From Henricia sp. BOLD:AAB3569 (lineage: Eukaryota > Echinodermata > Asteroidea > Spinulosida > Echinasteridae), in assembly GCA_037783545.1 (NCBI GenBank), contig JBBELK010000217.1:930001-994000 (forward strand): a DNA stretch of 64,000 nucleotides. The letters are read 5' to 3'. The notes below the pieces were generated by a model that saw only the letters and a list, made by a program, of their open reading frames with translations, was not told where the DNA came from and searched no databases. Below are positions 22,631 through 33,900 of this stretch, piece after piece. Every line of letters begins with the position of its first letter. The first letter of the stretch is position 1. Both the position numbers and the translations under genes were made by a program.

Positions 22631-24928
22631 GCCAATTTCTTCTTGTCATCTTCAACTTGATTTGGCAGACATCTCAATGCCCTAAACAGTGGAAAGAGGC
22701 AATTCTAATTCCACTTCCCAAGCCTGGTAAAGACAAAACTAAACCATCCTCTTATAGACCTATTGCTCTCACATCCACACTTTGTAAATTAATGGAGAGA
22801 ATGGTTAACAATCGACTTACTTGGTTTCTTGAAAAGAATAACATACTCTCACAACATCAGAGTGGTTTCAGGAAAGGTCGTAGTACTAAAGACCATATCC
22901 TTAATCTAGAATCATCCATAAATAGAGCTCGTGCCAACAAGGAAAGCACCCTTGCCATTTTTCTCGACATTGAAAAAGCCTATGACATGGTCTGGCGAAA
23001 GGGTATTATTATTAAGTTGCAATCAATGGGTATATACGGTAGAATAACCAAATGGATTGATAACTTCCTTACCGACAGAAAAATTCAAGTCAAAATTAAT
23101 AATAATTTTTCTGAGGAACAAGTTGTCGAAAATGGTGTTCCACAGGGTCATAAGTCCTATTCTGTTTAATATTGCTATCAATGATCTCTCCCAGCATATT
23201 ACAAATGCTAACATCTCGCAATTTGCAGATGATATTGCCATCTGGAAATCAAACAGAAACATAAATTATCTTGAAAAACAAATCCAGAAAAGTCTGGATG
23301 CTGTTAATACATGGTGTTCAAAATGGGGATTCAAGCTGTCTGTTCCCAAAACAGTTGCTGTTCTATTCACAAACAAAAGAAACCCAAAGATCATCTCCCT
23401 TCGACTCCAAGACAACATCATCCAGACTGCTCCATCTGCTAAATTTCTGGGAGTTATCTTTGATAGCAGACTTACATGGAAGGAACATATTGAAAATACT
23501 ATTAGTAAATGCAAGAGAAAACTTAATATTCTCAGATGTATTTGTGGTAATTCTTGGGGTGCAGACTGCAAAACCCTCTACCAATTCTACACTGCCCTAA
23601 TCAGACCTGTTTTAGAATATGGTTGTGAAGCTTTTGACTCCGCTTCAACAACAATTAAAGAGAAACTGGACAGCATGCAGTATCAAGCCTTAAAAGTATG
23701 TACTGGGGCAATTCAAGGCTCGCCTCTATACAGACTGCAGACTGAGAGTGGTGATCCTCCCTTATCTCTCCGCAGACAATATTTATGCAATCTATATGGA
23801 ACCAAAATAAATGCCCCAAAAAACCACCCCAATGAGTACCTTAAAGGGGACAATTGGCAAAAACAATATTTTAAGGAAAAATGGCAAAAAACTACTCACA
23901 AAACACCTTTCGAAGCCAGATTTTCACAATTCACCTTTAACGTATTTCCTCAAAACGACCCTTTTCCTTTCTGGCACTATTTCAAACCTGCAATATCTGA
24001 GGAGATTTTCTGTCAAGTTTCTCATTTAATTGACATCAATGATAAGGGCAGTAAAAGTATTGAAATAATTAATACCACTTGGTTTAACTCGTTACATGTT
24101 TATACTGATGGCTCATACAACCCCAAAATTGGAACTGTCGGATGTGGGATTTACATCCCTGAATTTAAATACTCAAAATGCATCAGACTAAATAACGGCG
24201 TTTCTGTATTCACAGCTGAACTCTTTGCTATACTCCTCGCCCTTGAGTGGATTGAAGACGTTAAACCCCTTAGTACATGTATTTTCAGTGATTGCCTAAG
24301 CGCACTTCAGGCAATCAATAAAACAGTCCCTAAACACAAAATAGTTTGTGACATACGTCACATGCTCATTAACATACGTCAACAGGGCAACATTGTCAAC
24401 TTCGAATGGATTCCCAGTCATTGCGGTATCCCCGGAAATGAAAAAGTTGACAAAATCGCAAAATTTGCCACCCAAAAAAGTGATATCGACTGCTGCATTC
24501 CATTGCTGGATAGTGAAATTAAACATATACTCAAGGAACAACTTAAAGAGAGCTGGGCTAAGAAAATCCCCAAACTAAAAACAACAAAGAACATAATTTA
24601 TCAACCATCATTTCACTTTGTAAGCTGGGGAATGAAACGACCCCTAGAAGTCGCCTTACACAGATTGCGAATTGGTACCTGCAAAGGACTAAATGATTTC
24701 CTTTACATAATTGGCAAACATCCCAATGGTCTATGCGAAAACTGTGCATGTTGGGAAGATATTGAACACTTCCTACTGAATTGTTCAAAATACAACAATC
24801 AGAGACAAATCCTTCAAAAGTCACTCGGATTGACTAAACCCGAGATGACTCTGGAACGAATTCTGGGACAAAAACAAAACGGCTACCAAATCCTACAGTA
24901 TATCCGAAATTGTAATATTAACATTTAA
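22631..24928 (+). pseudogene. LINE reverse transcriptase / RNase H polyprotein, truncated, one frameshift
   Basis: The protein would copy retrotransposon RNA at the target site. Frame 1 (to about 23150) has PLPKPGKDKTKPSSYRPIA, GFRKGRSTKDHI, FLDIEKAYDMVW and GVPQG. A small deletion in the GVPQG-S-ISP box at about 23148-23153 shifts the frame; the continuation (to the stop at 24926-24928) has ISPILFNIAINDL and the catalytic FADD box near 23225. RNase H follows with its acidic residues visible: YTDGSYNP, AELFAILLALEW, FSDCLSALQ and GNEKVDKIA. Near the end, CENCACWEDIEHFLLNC is the C-terminal CxxC-H-C motif. The N-terminal endonuclease and the first RT block are missing, so the copy is not functional. 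It is on the same strand as the IFIT-like gene but unrelated to it. Confidence 0.92.
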
Positions 24929-25363
24929 ATATAATACACCTCTTGATCTAACGATATTGCATTCCTTTTGGAGGGTGGCGCATAAATGCTCGTTAATTAG
25001 CTTTAATTTAGTGTAGGTAGGTTAGTTGGCGGCTGTCCCCCGGAATGATCAAAACTTCAATGATGTCGGGAGAGTTCTTTGAACTCTTGCGGCGGGACAG
25101 TCGTAATACCCCCATACTGCGGTTTGGGACTAGGGAACGAGCATGAATGCGTACAACCCTCCTACCCGCCTTCCAAATGGTTTAGCCCAACTTGTCGCGC
25201 TTATGGATTCGATCCTTTCTTCATTACTAGATTTTATTTGCGCGCGCAGTACGTGATACACCATCCCGGTCAGCTCTACCGTACATTTCGCATGAATTGT
25301 TAATGGCACACAGGGCACTAAGTTTGCCGTACGTGCCAACCTACCCACTACAACAACAACAAC
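22631..25363 (+). mobile_element. 5'-truncated non-LTR retrotransposon with RNase H (I-superfamily type)
   Basis: The insertion is bounded by a 12-bp target-site duplication (22619-22630, 25364-25375) and ends in CAACAACAACAACA. The 5' part (endonuclease, ORF1) is absent. Coding sequence fills 22631-24928, followed by a 3' UTR of about 430 bp. RT followed by RNase H and a C-terminal Cys-His motif fits the I, R1, LOA or Nimb groups; the exact clade is not determined. The sharp duplication and single frameshift suggest a fairly recent insertion. Confidence 0.9.
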
Positions 25364-25375
25364 ATATTGCGCATA
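25364..25375 (+). repeat. Target-site duplication, right copy
   Basis: ATATTGCGCATA, identical to 22619-22630. Confidence 0.85.
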
Positions 25376-25623
25376 CATGATGCAACCACAGAGCAATTTT
25401 CCGCCGAGTCATGTAAGTCTGCATGGTCTGGGTCCTCTGAATCTGGCCAGTATTTCCTTGCGATGTTAATAGGCCAAACAATAGTCAGATAGTAGGCCTA
25501 CAGTACACCGAATGCAAATTTGAAGAAATGTCCTTTATGCTGTGAAACAAGCAAACTAGAGTTTGTGTTATAATACAAAAGATGCAGTCATTGTCGATGT
25601 CTGGCGTTTCCTGAAGATCAAAT

Positions 25624-27486
25624 ATGGCCAACTTGTATGGAATAACTGATTATATGGACAAAAGTGAGCCCGGTTCTGAATGGAGAGACCGCCCGTGTCA
25701 CTTCACATGGGGCATAGAAGCCGTGGTTAACATAAATTACGACAAAATCACCCGCAACGTCGGTCATGATTTGAAGGAGACACCAAACTTACTCCATATT
25801 GAGGGCCTCTTGTTCCTAGCGTACCTTAAGGTGACTCAATCAGGTGGAAAAGGAAATGTCAAGGAGGCACGACAAGCCCTTGAAGAAGCGGAAGAGTACA
25901 TTATAGAACGCACGGAGGGGGAACTGCAAACTGGTTATTCGAGTGTAGCCTTGCTGAATCGCATGTGGATTGAATCAAAAGCATGTGATGACCCAGCGGT
26001 GAAATGCCTTCTTGCCAAACTTGAGAGTCTAACATTAGACGATAAATGCCATTCAGTAATTGGTGCAATCAAAGCTGCAGCGCTATCACGCTTGGGGCCT
26101 AATCTGTCGTTGGAAGCCACTGAGCTTTTTGAAGCAGCTGTAGAGAAATTTCCAGAAAATTCCGGCTTTATGTTTGGTGCTGCCCTGATGACCGGAAGAC
26201 ATCAGCGTTCCAAAGGACAAAACTCATATGAGAATTTGGATAGCAATGGAAAGAGACTCATGGACAACGAAAAGAAATATTGGGAGGAGATGATTAAAAT
26301 TGACGATGAATACAAACTGGCGATGTCCTTTCTTGGAATGAATCTTTGCCGACGAGGTGGAAGTGATCAGATAAAAGGACTTGGACATTTAGAGCAGGCA
26401 TTCAGGGCATCCCCTGAAGTGCAGGATGTTTGCACAAATCTGGCTCGAGGTTATAACATGAAAAGACAACCGAAGGAAGCCATACGAATTTTACAGGATG
26501 TCCTTAAACAAGAACCCTATCCTGCTAATCACCACCAGCAACTGGCAGTGTGTTTTAAGTCTTGCGCCCGACAAAACGAAAGTAGGCCTAAGGAGAGAGA
26601 GGATCTACTGAAAAAAGCCCTTGAGCATTTAGACAAATGTCTGGCATTAGACAAAGGACACGTGTCTGCTATGTTTGATAAGGCTGAGGTCTTATCCAAA
26701 CTTAATAGAGAGGTTGATGCAAAAGATTTACTCGAGGAATTAGTTCAAAATCCTGAACACGTTACACTATATGACAGAGTTTCTCTTTACTTCAACTATG
26801 CAACATTGCTTTCTAATTTGTCATCACAACATGAACATGATGAACATGTGATTTCATTGTGGCACAAAGTCATGACATCTGCAGAGAAAATAGAATTCCA
26901 GGACAAGAAATCGTGTAAATGGCAAGTCAAAGGAAAGGCTAAATATCTTAAAGGACAAGCTTACATTAAATTGTGTCAGCATTACCAACAGCCTGCGGGA
27001 AACGATCTTCAACTTGCAGTTCTTTACTTCCAAAACTTTAAATTTCAAGAAGCCGAACAATTGCTCATTAAACTAGTCTGTGACGACCAGCAAACATCTG
27101 CTGAGCCTCTGAAATACCTTGCACGGACTTACCTAAAATGGGGAATGGAGTTTTTCTGCCCGCAAAAAGCAAAGGAATGTTTCGTGAAGGCTCGCGAGAG
27201 CATTCTCCGAGCAAAAGAGCAAGGTCTTGATGTAAAGGAGGGGCGAAAGTTGCTGGCAGACATAACTTTGAGACTCGCACGCAGTCAAAAACAGCTTATG
27301 ATGACCACATCGGCACGTGGATCAAATTCGAAGGGCCAAGAGCACAGACAGATTCAATCATGCGTCGTTGAATCATATCGCCAGGCAATCAGATGTGGAA
27401 GCCTCAGTTCCAGTCGTGAGCTTCTTCAACTCGTTGGGTCCGGTAAAGAGAAGGCTCAGGTTTCATCAAGATGGAAATGGATTCAG
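25624..27486 (+). CDS. IFIT-like gene exon 1 (TPR region, 621 codons)
   Basis: The ATG sits in AAATATGG. The exon is open for 621 codons and ends WKWIQ at a strong donor, CAG|GTAAGC. If the donor is not used, the frame runs 21 more codons to a stop at 27550-27552, giving a 642-residue protein. Vertebrate IFIT genes keep nearly all coding sequence in one large exon, like this one. Confidence 0.93.
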
Positions 27487-27902
27487 GTAAGCCATCCTAT
27501 ATATAATTTAGATATTTTTAAGCTACAATCCCGTCCAAAATGGTTTGATTAACGGACAAATATAAGTATATACCCACCACGCCCGCTCCCGTATCAATAT
27601 TTCCAGCTGGACCACCGATTGCATAGTTCCGACCTGTCAATCAAGCCGAACCCGCGTGACCATGACCAATCACAACAGAGATATGCACACAACGTATACA
27701 CGAATCCGGTTGCTAAGGACACCTTCCCTGCACGTCCGCCATTACTGGGGGCCATCCACTGCCATGATCTCGGTGCTTTGTGTTGTTGTTAAAGTCGAAC
27801 AAGTCGACATTGGTTTCAATGTCGGGTTATTCGCTTTTCAAAGTTAAGATAGCCCATGCATGACATCCGTGTATTATGCACAATTGTTCCTCCTCTCCCC
27901 CG

Positions 27903-27939
<37 letters not shown>

Positions 27940-30900
27940 AGGCTACCCCACCTAAGGGGTGGGGATTGTCATTTTTTGCGTGACAAAATCACCACCCCTG
28001 GGGCAACATGTAGGTGACAAAAATCCCCACCCTCGGGTGCAAAACATGCGCACAAAATGCACAGAAAATGGGTCGGCATGAACAAAATGTGACCAAACCC
28101 CCACCTAGGGGGTGCGGGGCGGGGGGGGGGGGGGGGGGGGGGGGGGGGGAAATTGATAGGTGCATTACTAGTCATTTACTCGGTGTGTGATATGATAACT
28201 GTCGACCCCGAAACATAAATTCGAGTTTTTCTCCTGACCAACAAAATGTCCAATTGCTTCGTGTGTTGTGTGTCGCCATTTTTTTTGATTGCTTGTGAGC
28301 ACTAGCAAATTGCAACAGTAAGGGACAGGGTTATATTAAATGGGCAATCTCTGACCTATACGCATTGACCGGGGGCCAGTGCAGATGGCTCAACAACCTC
28401 TGGCCTGGATTATAGTCGATCAATACTAAATCATGACCGTTTCAATGTTCCAGATTCTTGCAGAAATGAATATTTGCTGCTCTCAAAACACTTCGGATTA
28501 CCTACACACCGAGTCCTGCGGGGGACATTCCCCTGAAGAGTACTGTCAAAAGGTTAAGGATGACATCGCGAAAATTATGTCTGCGGACGAGTTCTTCAGT
28601 GAAGCCTGGAAAAGTCACTTCGCAATGGAAAGAGAAATACTCCTCAAACTGTTTCAAACCGGTAACAGAGGTCTGGAAATGGATGGCAGGATGGAGGATC
28701 CAGATGACGAGGACATTTCAAGCAAAGAAATCGTGAAACATGGCACAACATGCTGCGAGGCACTGCGTAAGCTGTTGGACCGAATAATAGACAAGTTTGA
28801 GGTTAGTTGGTGGGAAGGGTGAAATTTGGTTAGAGAAAAGCTCTGTAAATTGAGAAAACAAATTTGGCCAACAAAATTCGAACTATCATACGGTTTATTC
28901 TGCCGGCACTCTACCAATTAAGCCACGCACCTGGTCCAACTTGTATATTTTGGCATTGTTATGCCCCAACTACGACAATTCTGTGTGTGTTACGTGTTAT
29001 AGTGTTAGTTTAACAGATCTGTTAACACGGCATTAATCCCGACCTCTAACTGAACGTCCAGGTTAACACCATGTTAACAGATCTGTTAACACGGTGTTAA
29101 CACCGTGTTAATTCTCTGCATTGTACATAGGGCGAAGTCACAACTCTGGGTTGCGTGTTAGTGTAACAGATCTGTTAACTTAATCAGAATTGTGACCTCG
29201 AACAAACATCGTGTTAACTCGATGTTAACATGGTGTTCATGACGTGTTGTTACATCTCATGTTAGTTCAACACCTCATGTTACAAATCGTGTTAGTGTAA
29301 CAGATCTGTTAACAGATCTGTTCAGTTAATCTGAACGAAGTGGGTGTTAATTTTGATTTTAGAACTTTCGTGATTCTCAATAAATTGAGTTTCATTTTTC
29401 AACACAACTTATAGATGTGTTGGATCTTGAATGAGACAATTGGCTCCGTGAAGATTTTGAAAATTTCAATCACTTAGTGGTTAAGCTCGTGTAACACGGT
29501 CCGGAGGTCACAATTCTGTGTTAGTGTTAGTGTTGAAAGTCTTGCAGAACCTAGTACCGACTTGACATTTCCCGAGACGCTGATTTAACAGATCTGTTAC
29601 ACGCAACACGGAATTGCGCCCTCACTCGCTGCAATTTGCGGTTCTGCACATGACTTTTAACACGTCCTGTTAACACGGTGTTTGTTCTGAGGTCACAATT
29701 CCGATTAAGTTAACAGATCTGTAACACTAACACGTAACAACACACAGAATTGTGACCTCACCCAATGGCTCTTCACTAAAAATCACTGAACCGTGTCCTT
29801 GTGCTTTTGCAATGGTACTTTTTTTGCGGCGACCATGATGTTTAGAGCCAATTACCATGGCAACCACGTCACACTTCGGCTGTTTATATTAGTTAGGGCT
29901 GGCCCAACTATAGGGCAGTACTGACAAATTTTTATGGGAAAGTCTTAACAGTAAGTTAGGACCATTGGTGTAGTTGGGCCGTAATAATGCCAACTGGAGT
30001 TCCTTTACGAGCACCCGGGTACAAACATTTGCGATCACTGCCGACTGTTTCGATACACAGCATGAGATACGGACACCATGGTTGCCACTCTACAGAAAAT
30101 TGAACTGTTTTAAAAATGAGATGGGATCAACAAACCGGTCATGTGACATGTTGTAACACTCTAAAAGAACTCTAGTCTTACTACCCAAAATTATCACACC
30201 CAACTTTCGTAAGCGCATGACAGGTGTGGGATCATGCACCATCTATACAATTAAAGGCAGAGGTTCGTCAGCAATGCGTGCGCGCCATATTCGTGCCACA
30301 AAATACGCAGCTCCATGCCTTTGCTATGGAGCTGCATATTTCGTGGCACGAATTTGGCGCGTGCACATTGCTGACGAGCCTCTGCCTTTAATGAAAATAT
30401 TATTAAAAAGAAGGCATATTTTTGCTTATTATATACAAATGTTTTATCGTGCAAAAGGTTCACCCTTAAACGAATTAAGGTTTAATATTCATATACTCGA
30501 GGGTTTAATGTTCACATAAAAATAAAACGCTTTCTTTGAGCACCTTTTGCATAAGAGCAACTTTATATGTGCAGGTCTGTTTTGGGTTTGAAAAAACCGA
30601 TCCCCTCTTCCTCGTTGAAAAAAAATGCTGCCATGTTTAAATTATACTGTTGCAATTATTAGTCATCGCATGATTAATTGTCATATATAAGTGTCTTTTG
30701 TTTCCAATTCAATTATTCTTTTTGCAGAAAACTGAACTCAAAATACGTAAGGGGAAGAAGCATTACTTTCCTTTGATACTGGATGGAAAAGACTCGACGG
30801 CAACTGAAGAAGCTTTGCACACAAAACTCGCGTCATATTTCGGAATTGACATGGCCACTCACTACCCGAAGCTCTTCCAACGCATTCTGAAAGTAGGTTA

Positions 30901-33900
30901 AACCTTGATGAAACCACGTTTGTGTAGCGATTCTGCCCGAGATTGGGCGCTGTAAGGCAATAACGAGCGAAATATGTTACCATCTCAAATATTAGTTAAA
31001 ATGTGTTTGAATAAGTGTTAGGAGAAAAGGAGAGTACGTGGCTGTTCGCATAAGCAGAAGCTTGTAATTGAAACAGCCAAGACAGAAAAAAAATACAAAG
31101 ACATACATGGACATACATTATAAAGCTGATGAATATTTTAAATAGGAATTATTTAAAAAGACAATGAACACGAAGATAACGCTACTTAAACAGCTAGAAT
31201 CCCCCCCCCCCCCCCCCCCGTCCACATTTTAAAGTTTTTCTGTTTATCATTGAGGTGTATGTGTCTACAACACCATGACAACTTGTTTTTCAGGCTTTTG
31301 CTTAAAACGTAAAGCAGTTCCGACCCCCTTCACCCGAAATTCTCAAACGCTCGAGGTCACTTGGTTTGTTTATCAACAGGGTTTTGACGTCCTGAGAAAC
31401 ACACAAAATGGCCTGTGCAGTATTGAATGGAAAATACACGAAGTGAATGTTTATCATGCCTGTTTTGTCCTTGTAATTCAAAATACAAACGTGAAAAACA
31501 CTTCATGTACCGGTAATATGACAACAATCTACTATTACCTGTTTTGTGAAAAAAAACGGTAAAATTGTGGCTCACAATGAAGCTCTTTTGAAGTTAATAC
31601 TGGTTGGTGCATTGCGACGGGTGGTTTTGTCACGGAACGAACGGCATTCACAGCCGTCTGTGTACAGCATGGAACGGTTCCCTGCGGGCGTAGTTACCAC
31701 GTGTTTGAACATCGGCCGGTACAAGTTAGAATGAACGACTCATTTTTCTTTCTTGGTAATAGAAAAGAAAAGCTTTCTGCTTTTTTTTTTTCATAGTGTC
31801 TGGTAAAACATACAACCACGCAGCTACTGGGCATATCTCTGGCTTTTTGGACTAACAAAATTCTTTAAAAAAACACCATCTAACAGGGACGGTTTTCCAC
31901 GTTTTTTGCGTGTAAACGTATGGAGCTAACTATCGTGTTGACTTCTCTTTCTCAGGATTGCGTCACGGGGTCACACGCATATCATGAATACCTAATGAGC
32001 GTTTTAGAAATTGCGAAAATCTCATTTTCGAAAAGCGCACTTTTGCTTGCAATTTATCCACTTAAAACCGACAATTAAAAAATAATAAAAATCCACGTCG
32101 GCAAGAGGGATGTTTAGACTATCGAAAAAAGCCTAAATGCTGGATTTTCGTCAAGGGGGATTCTTCCTCTTTAAGCTACGTTACATATTGGGAGAGGAGA
32201 AACTGCTTGTATAATCTTTTGAATTGGCCCATGGATGGTGATACTCTGATGCTGGCTGGGATGGCATTCCAGAGACGCGGACCGCAGAACTTGATAGTGC
32301 GGCTGGAATACACCGTGGGAGTAAAGGGAAGGAAGATGTTGCTTGAAGATCTGGTCGAATAGTTATGAATAGACGAAACAGTAGAAAAGTACGTGGCATG
32401 TTTCACGATTTCTTTGCTTGTAATTTTTTTGTTATCCCTGTTCATACTGCAAAGTTTCTTCTCCGTCGGTAGATACAACCTGGACCCAATTCCGAGACTA
32501 ATTTCCTGAGGGCCTTGTTCGATCTGGTGAACCGCGATAAGCACACCGATATAAACGTAGCTGAATTACGAAAGTTCAGTCCAGCGAAACTGGCTAGACA
32601 GTGCACGGACCAAGTGGAGGAGATCTGCAACTACTTCTTCGATGCGATCGAAGAATCCAAATCCCTCAGGGAAAAGGTTGAACAACTGAAATCTGAGATC
32701 AAAGGAGGGAAGCATGGGAAGGCCACAGAGCTGATGGTTGTCTTGGAAAACGATCCAGAGTTCATCGTGAGAATGGGCAGCACTTCGAAACTATTAGAGG
32801 TATTTTATGCTTCAAGCCATTACAAAACCCCCTTCGGTTCCGTCATATAAAACCCACTTCCGGCGCGAGGCCTTTGTTGTAGCTTATCTGAATGGTTGCG
32901 ACTTGAATTTAGACAGAGGGACTTGTGATAGCCTGTGAAGGTCTATGATGAATTTATGATTGGGTTGGCGTAGTGGTTCTTTCCTCGCCTTTCACCTCTG
33001 GTGTCCCGGGTTCGAATCCGGGGCGTGTATGTGGATTGGGTTTGCAGTCCCTACTTGACCGCGTGGGATTTCCCCGGGGATTTCTCTGGGGTTTTTCCTC
33101 CCACTTCTAAAACTGCAACTCGTTCTTCGTCATCTCAAATTGATAATAGAAGTAGCCTACAGTTAAAGCTAAAATCGTATAGATGATGGCATAAAGGGCC
33201 TTAGTCTTCGAAGATGCCATAAAATTAACAACAAAAACTTCAACCGGTTCCAGTTGCACGTCATGCATCACGGCTACGGCCCATTTGTTCACGGCCCGTT
33301 TGAATCTCTATTTTAGCTCATCCCATAATTTACAGTCGGGTTATTTTCGGTGATTAAATACATGTACCAAAGCCAAAGACCATGTTAATTCGTTAACTTG
33401 AAAGTTCATCATTCTTATTTGTGTATAGCTCATGGCACTGATTGGCCAACAGGACAAACATACATACTCTACAATGGTCCAAGGGAGTTTTGCTCCAAGC
33501 CAAAAGCTTCGGTCGTGCCATCTGGACGTTGAGAAAACCGAGTTACTTTCGCAAAGCTCCCAACCAAGAGATGTCTTGGAGAAATGCAGAGACACCTGCT
33601 CGGAAGCCAAGAAAATGTTGGATGCTTCTTTGTTATATGTCAAGGAAAATGTAAGTGTGCGAGTGTAAAGCATTCTCAATGTCAATGTTCCATGTTACCA
33701 TGGATCAGGTTAACGCATTCAGTGCGCTAGCCTTGCAATCGATAGTCCAAAAGGATTACCAGCATTAACTATCATTAGCATCTTGATAAAAATTGTTAAT
33801 TTTTCCAAATTAGTTAACAGGTTGTGATATGATTCCAGGCAAGAAAATTATATTTGGTTTTAAATTATTACTGCAGTCCGAAAAATGTACCCATTGTAGA

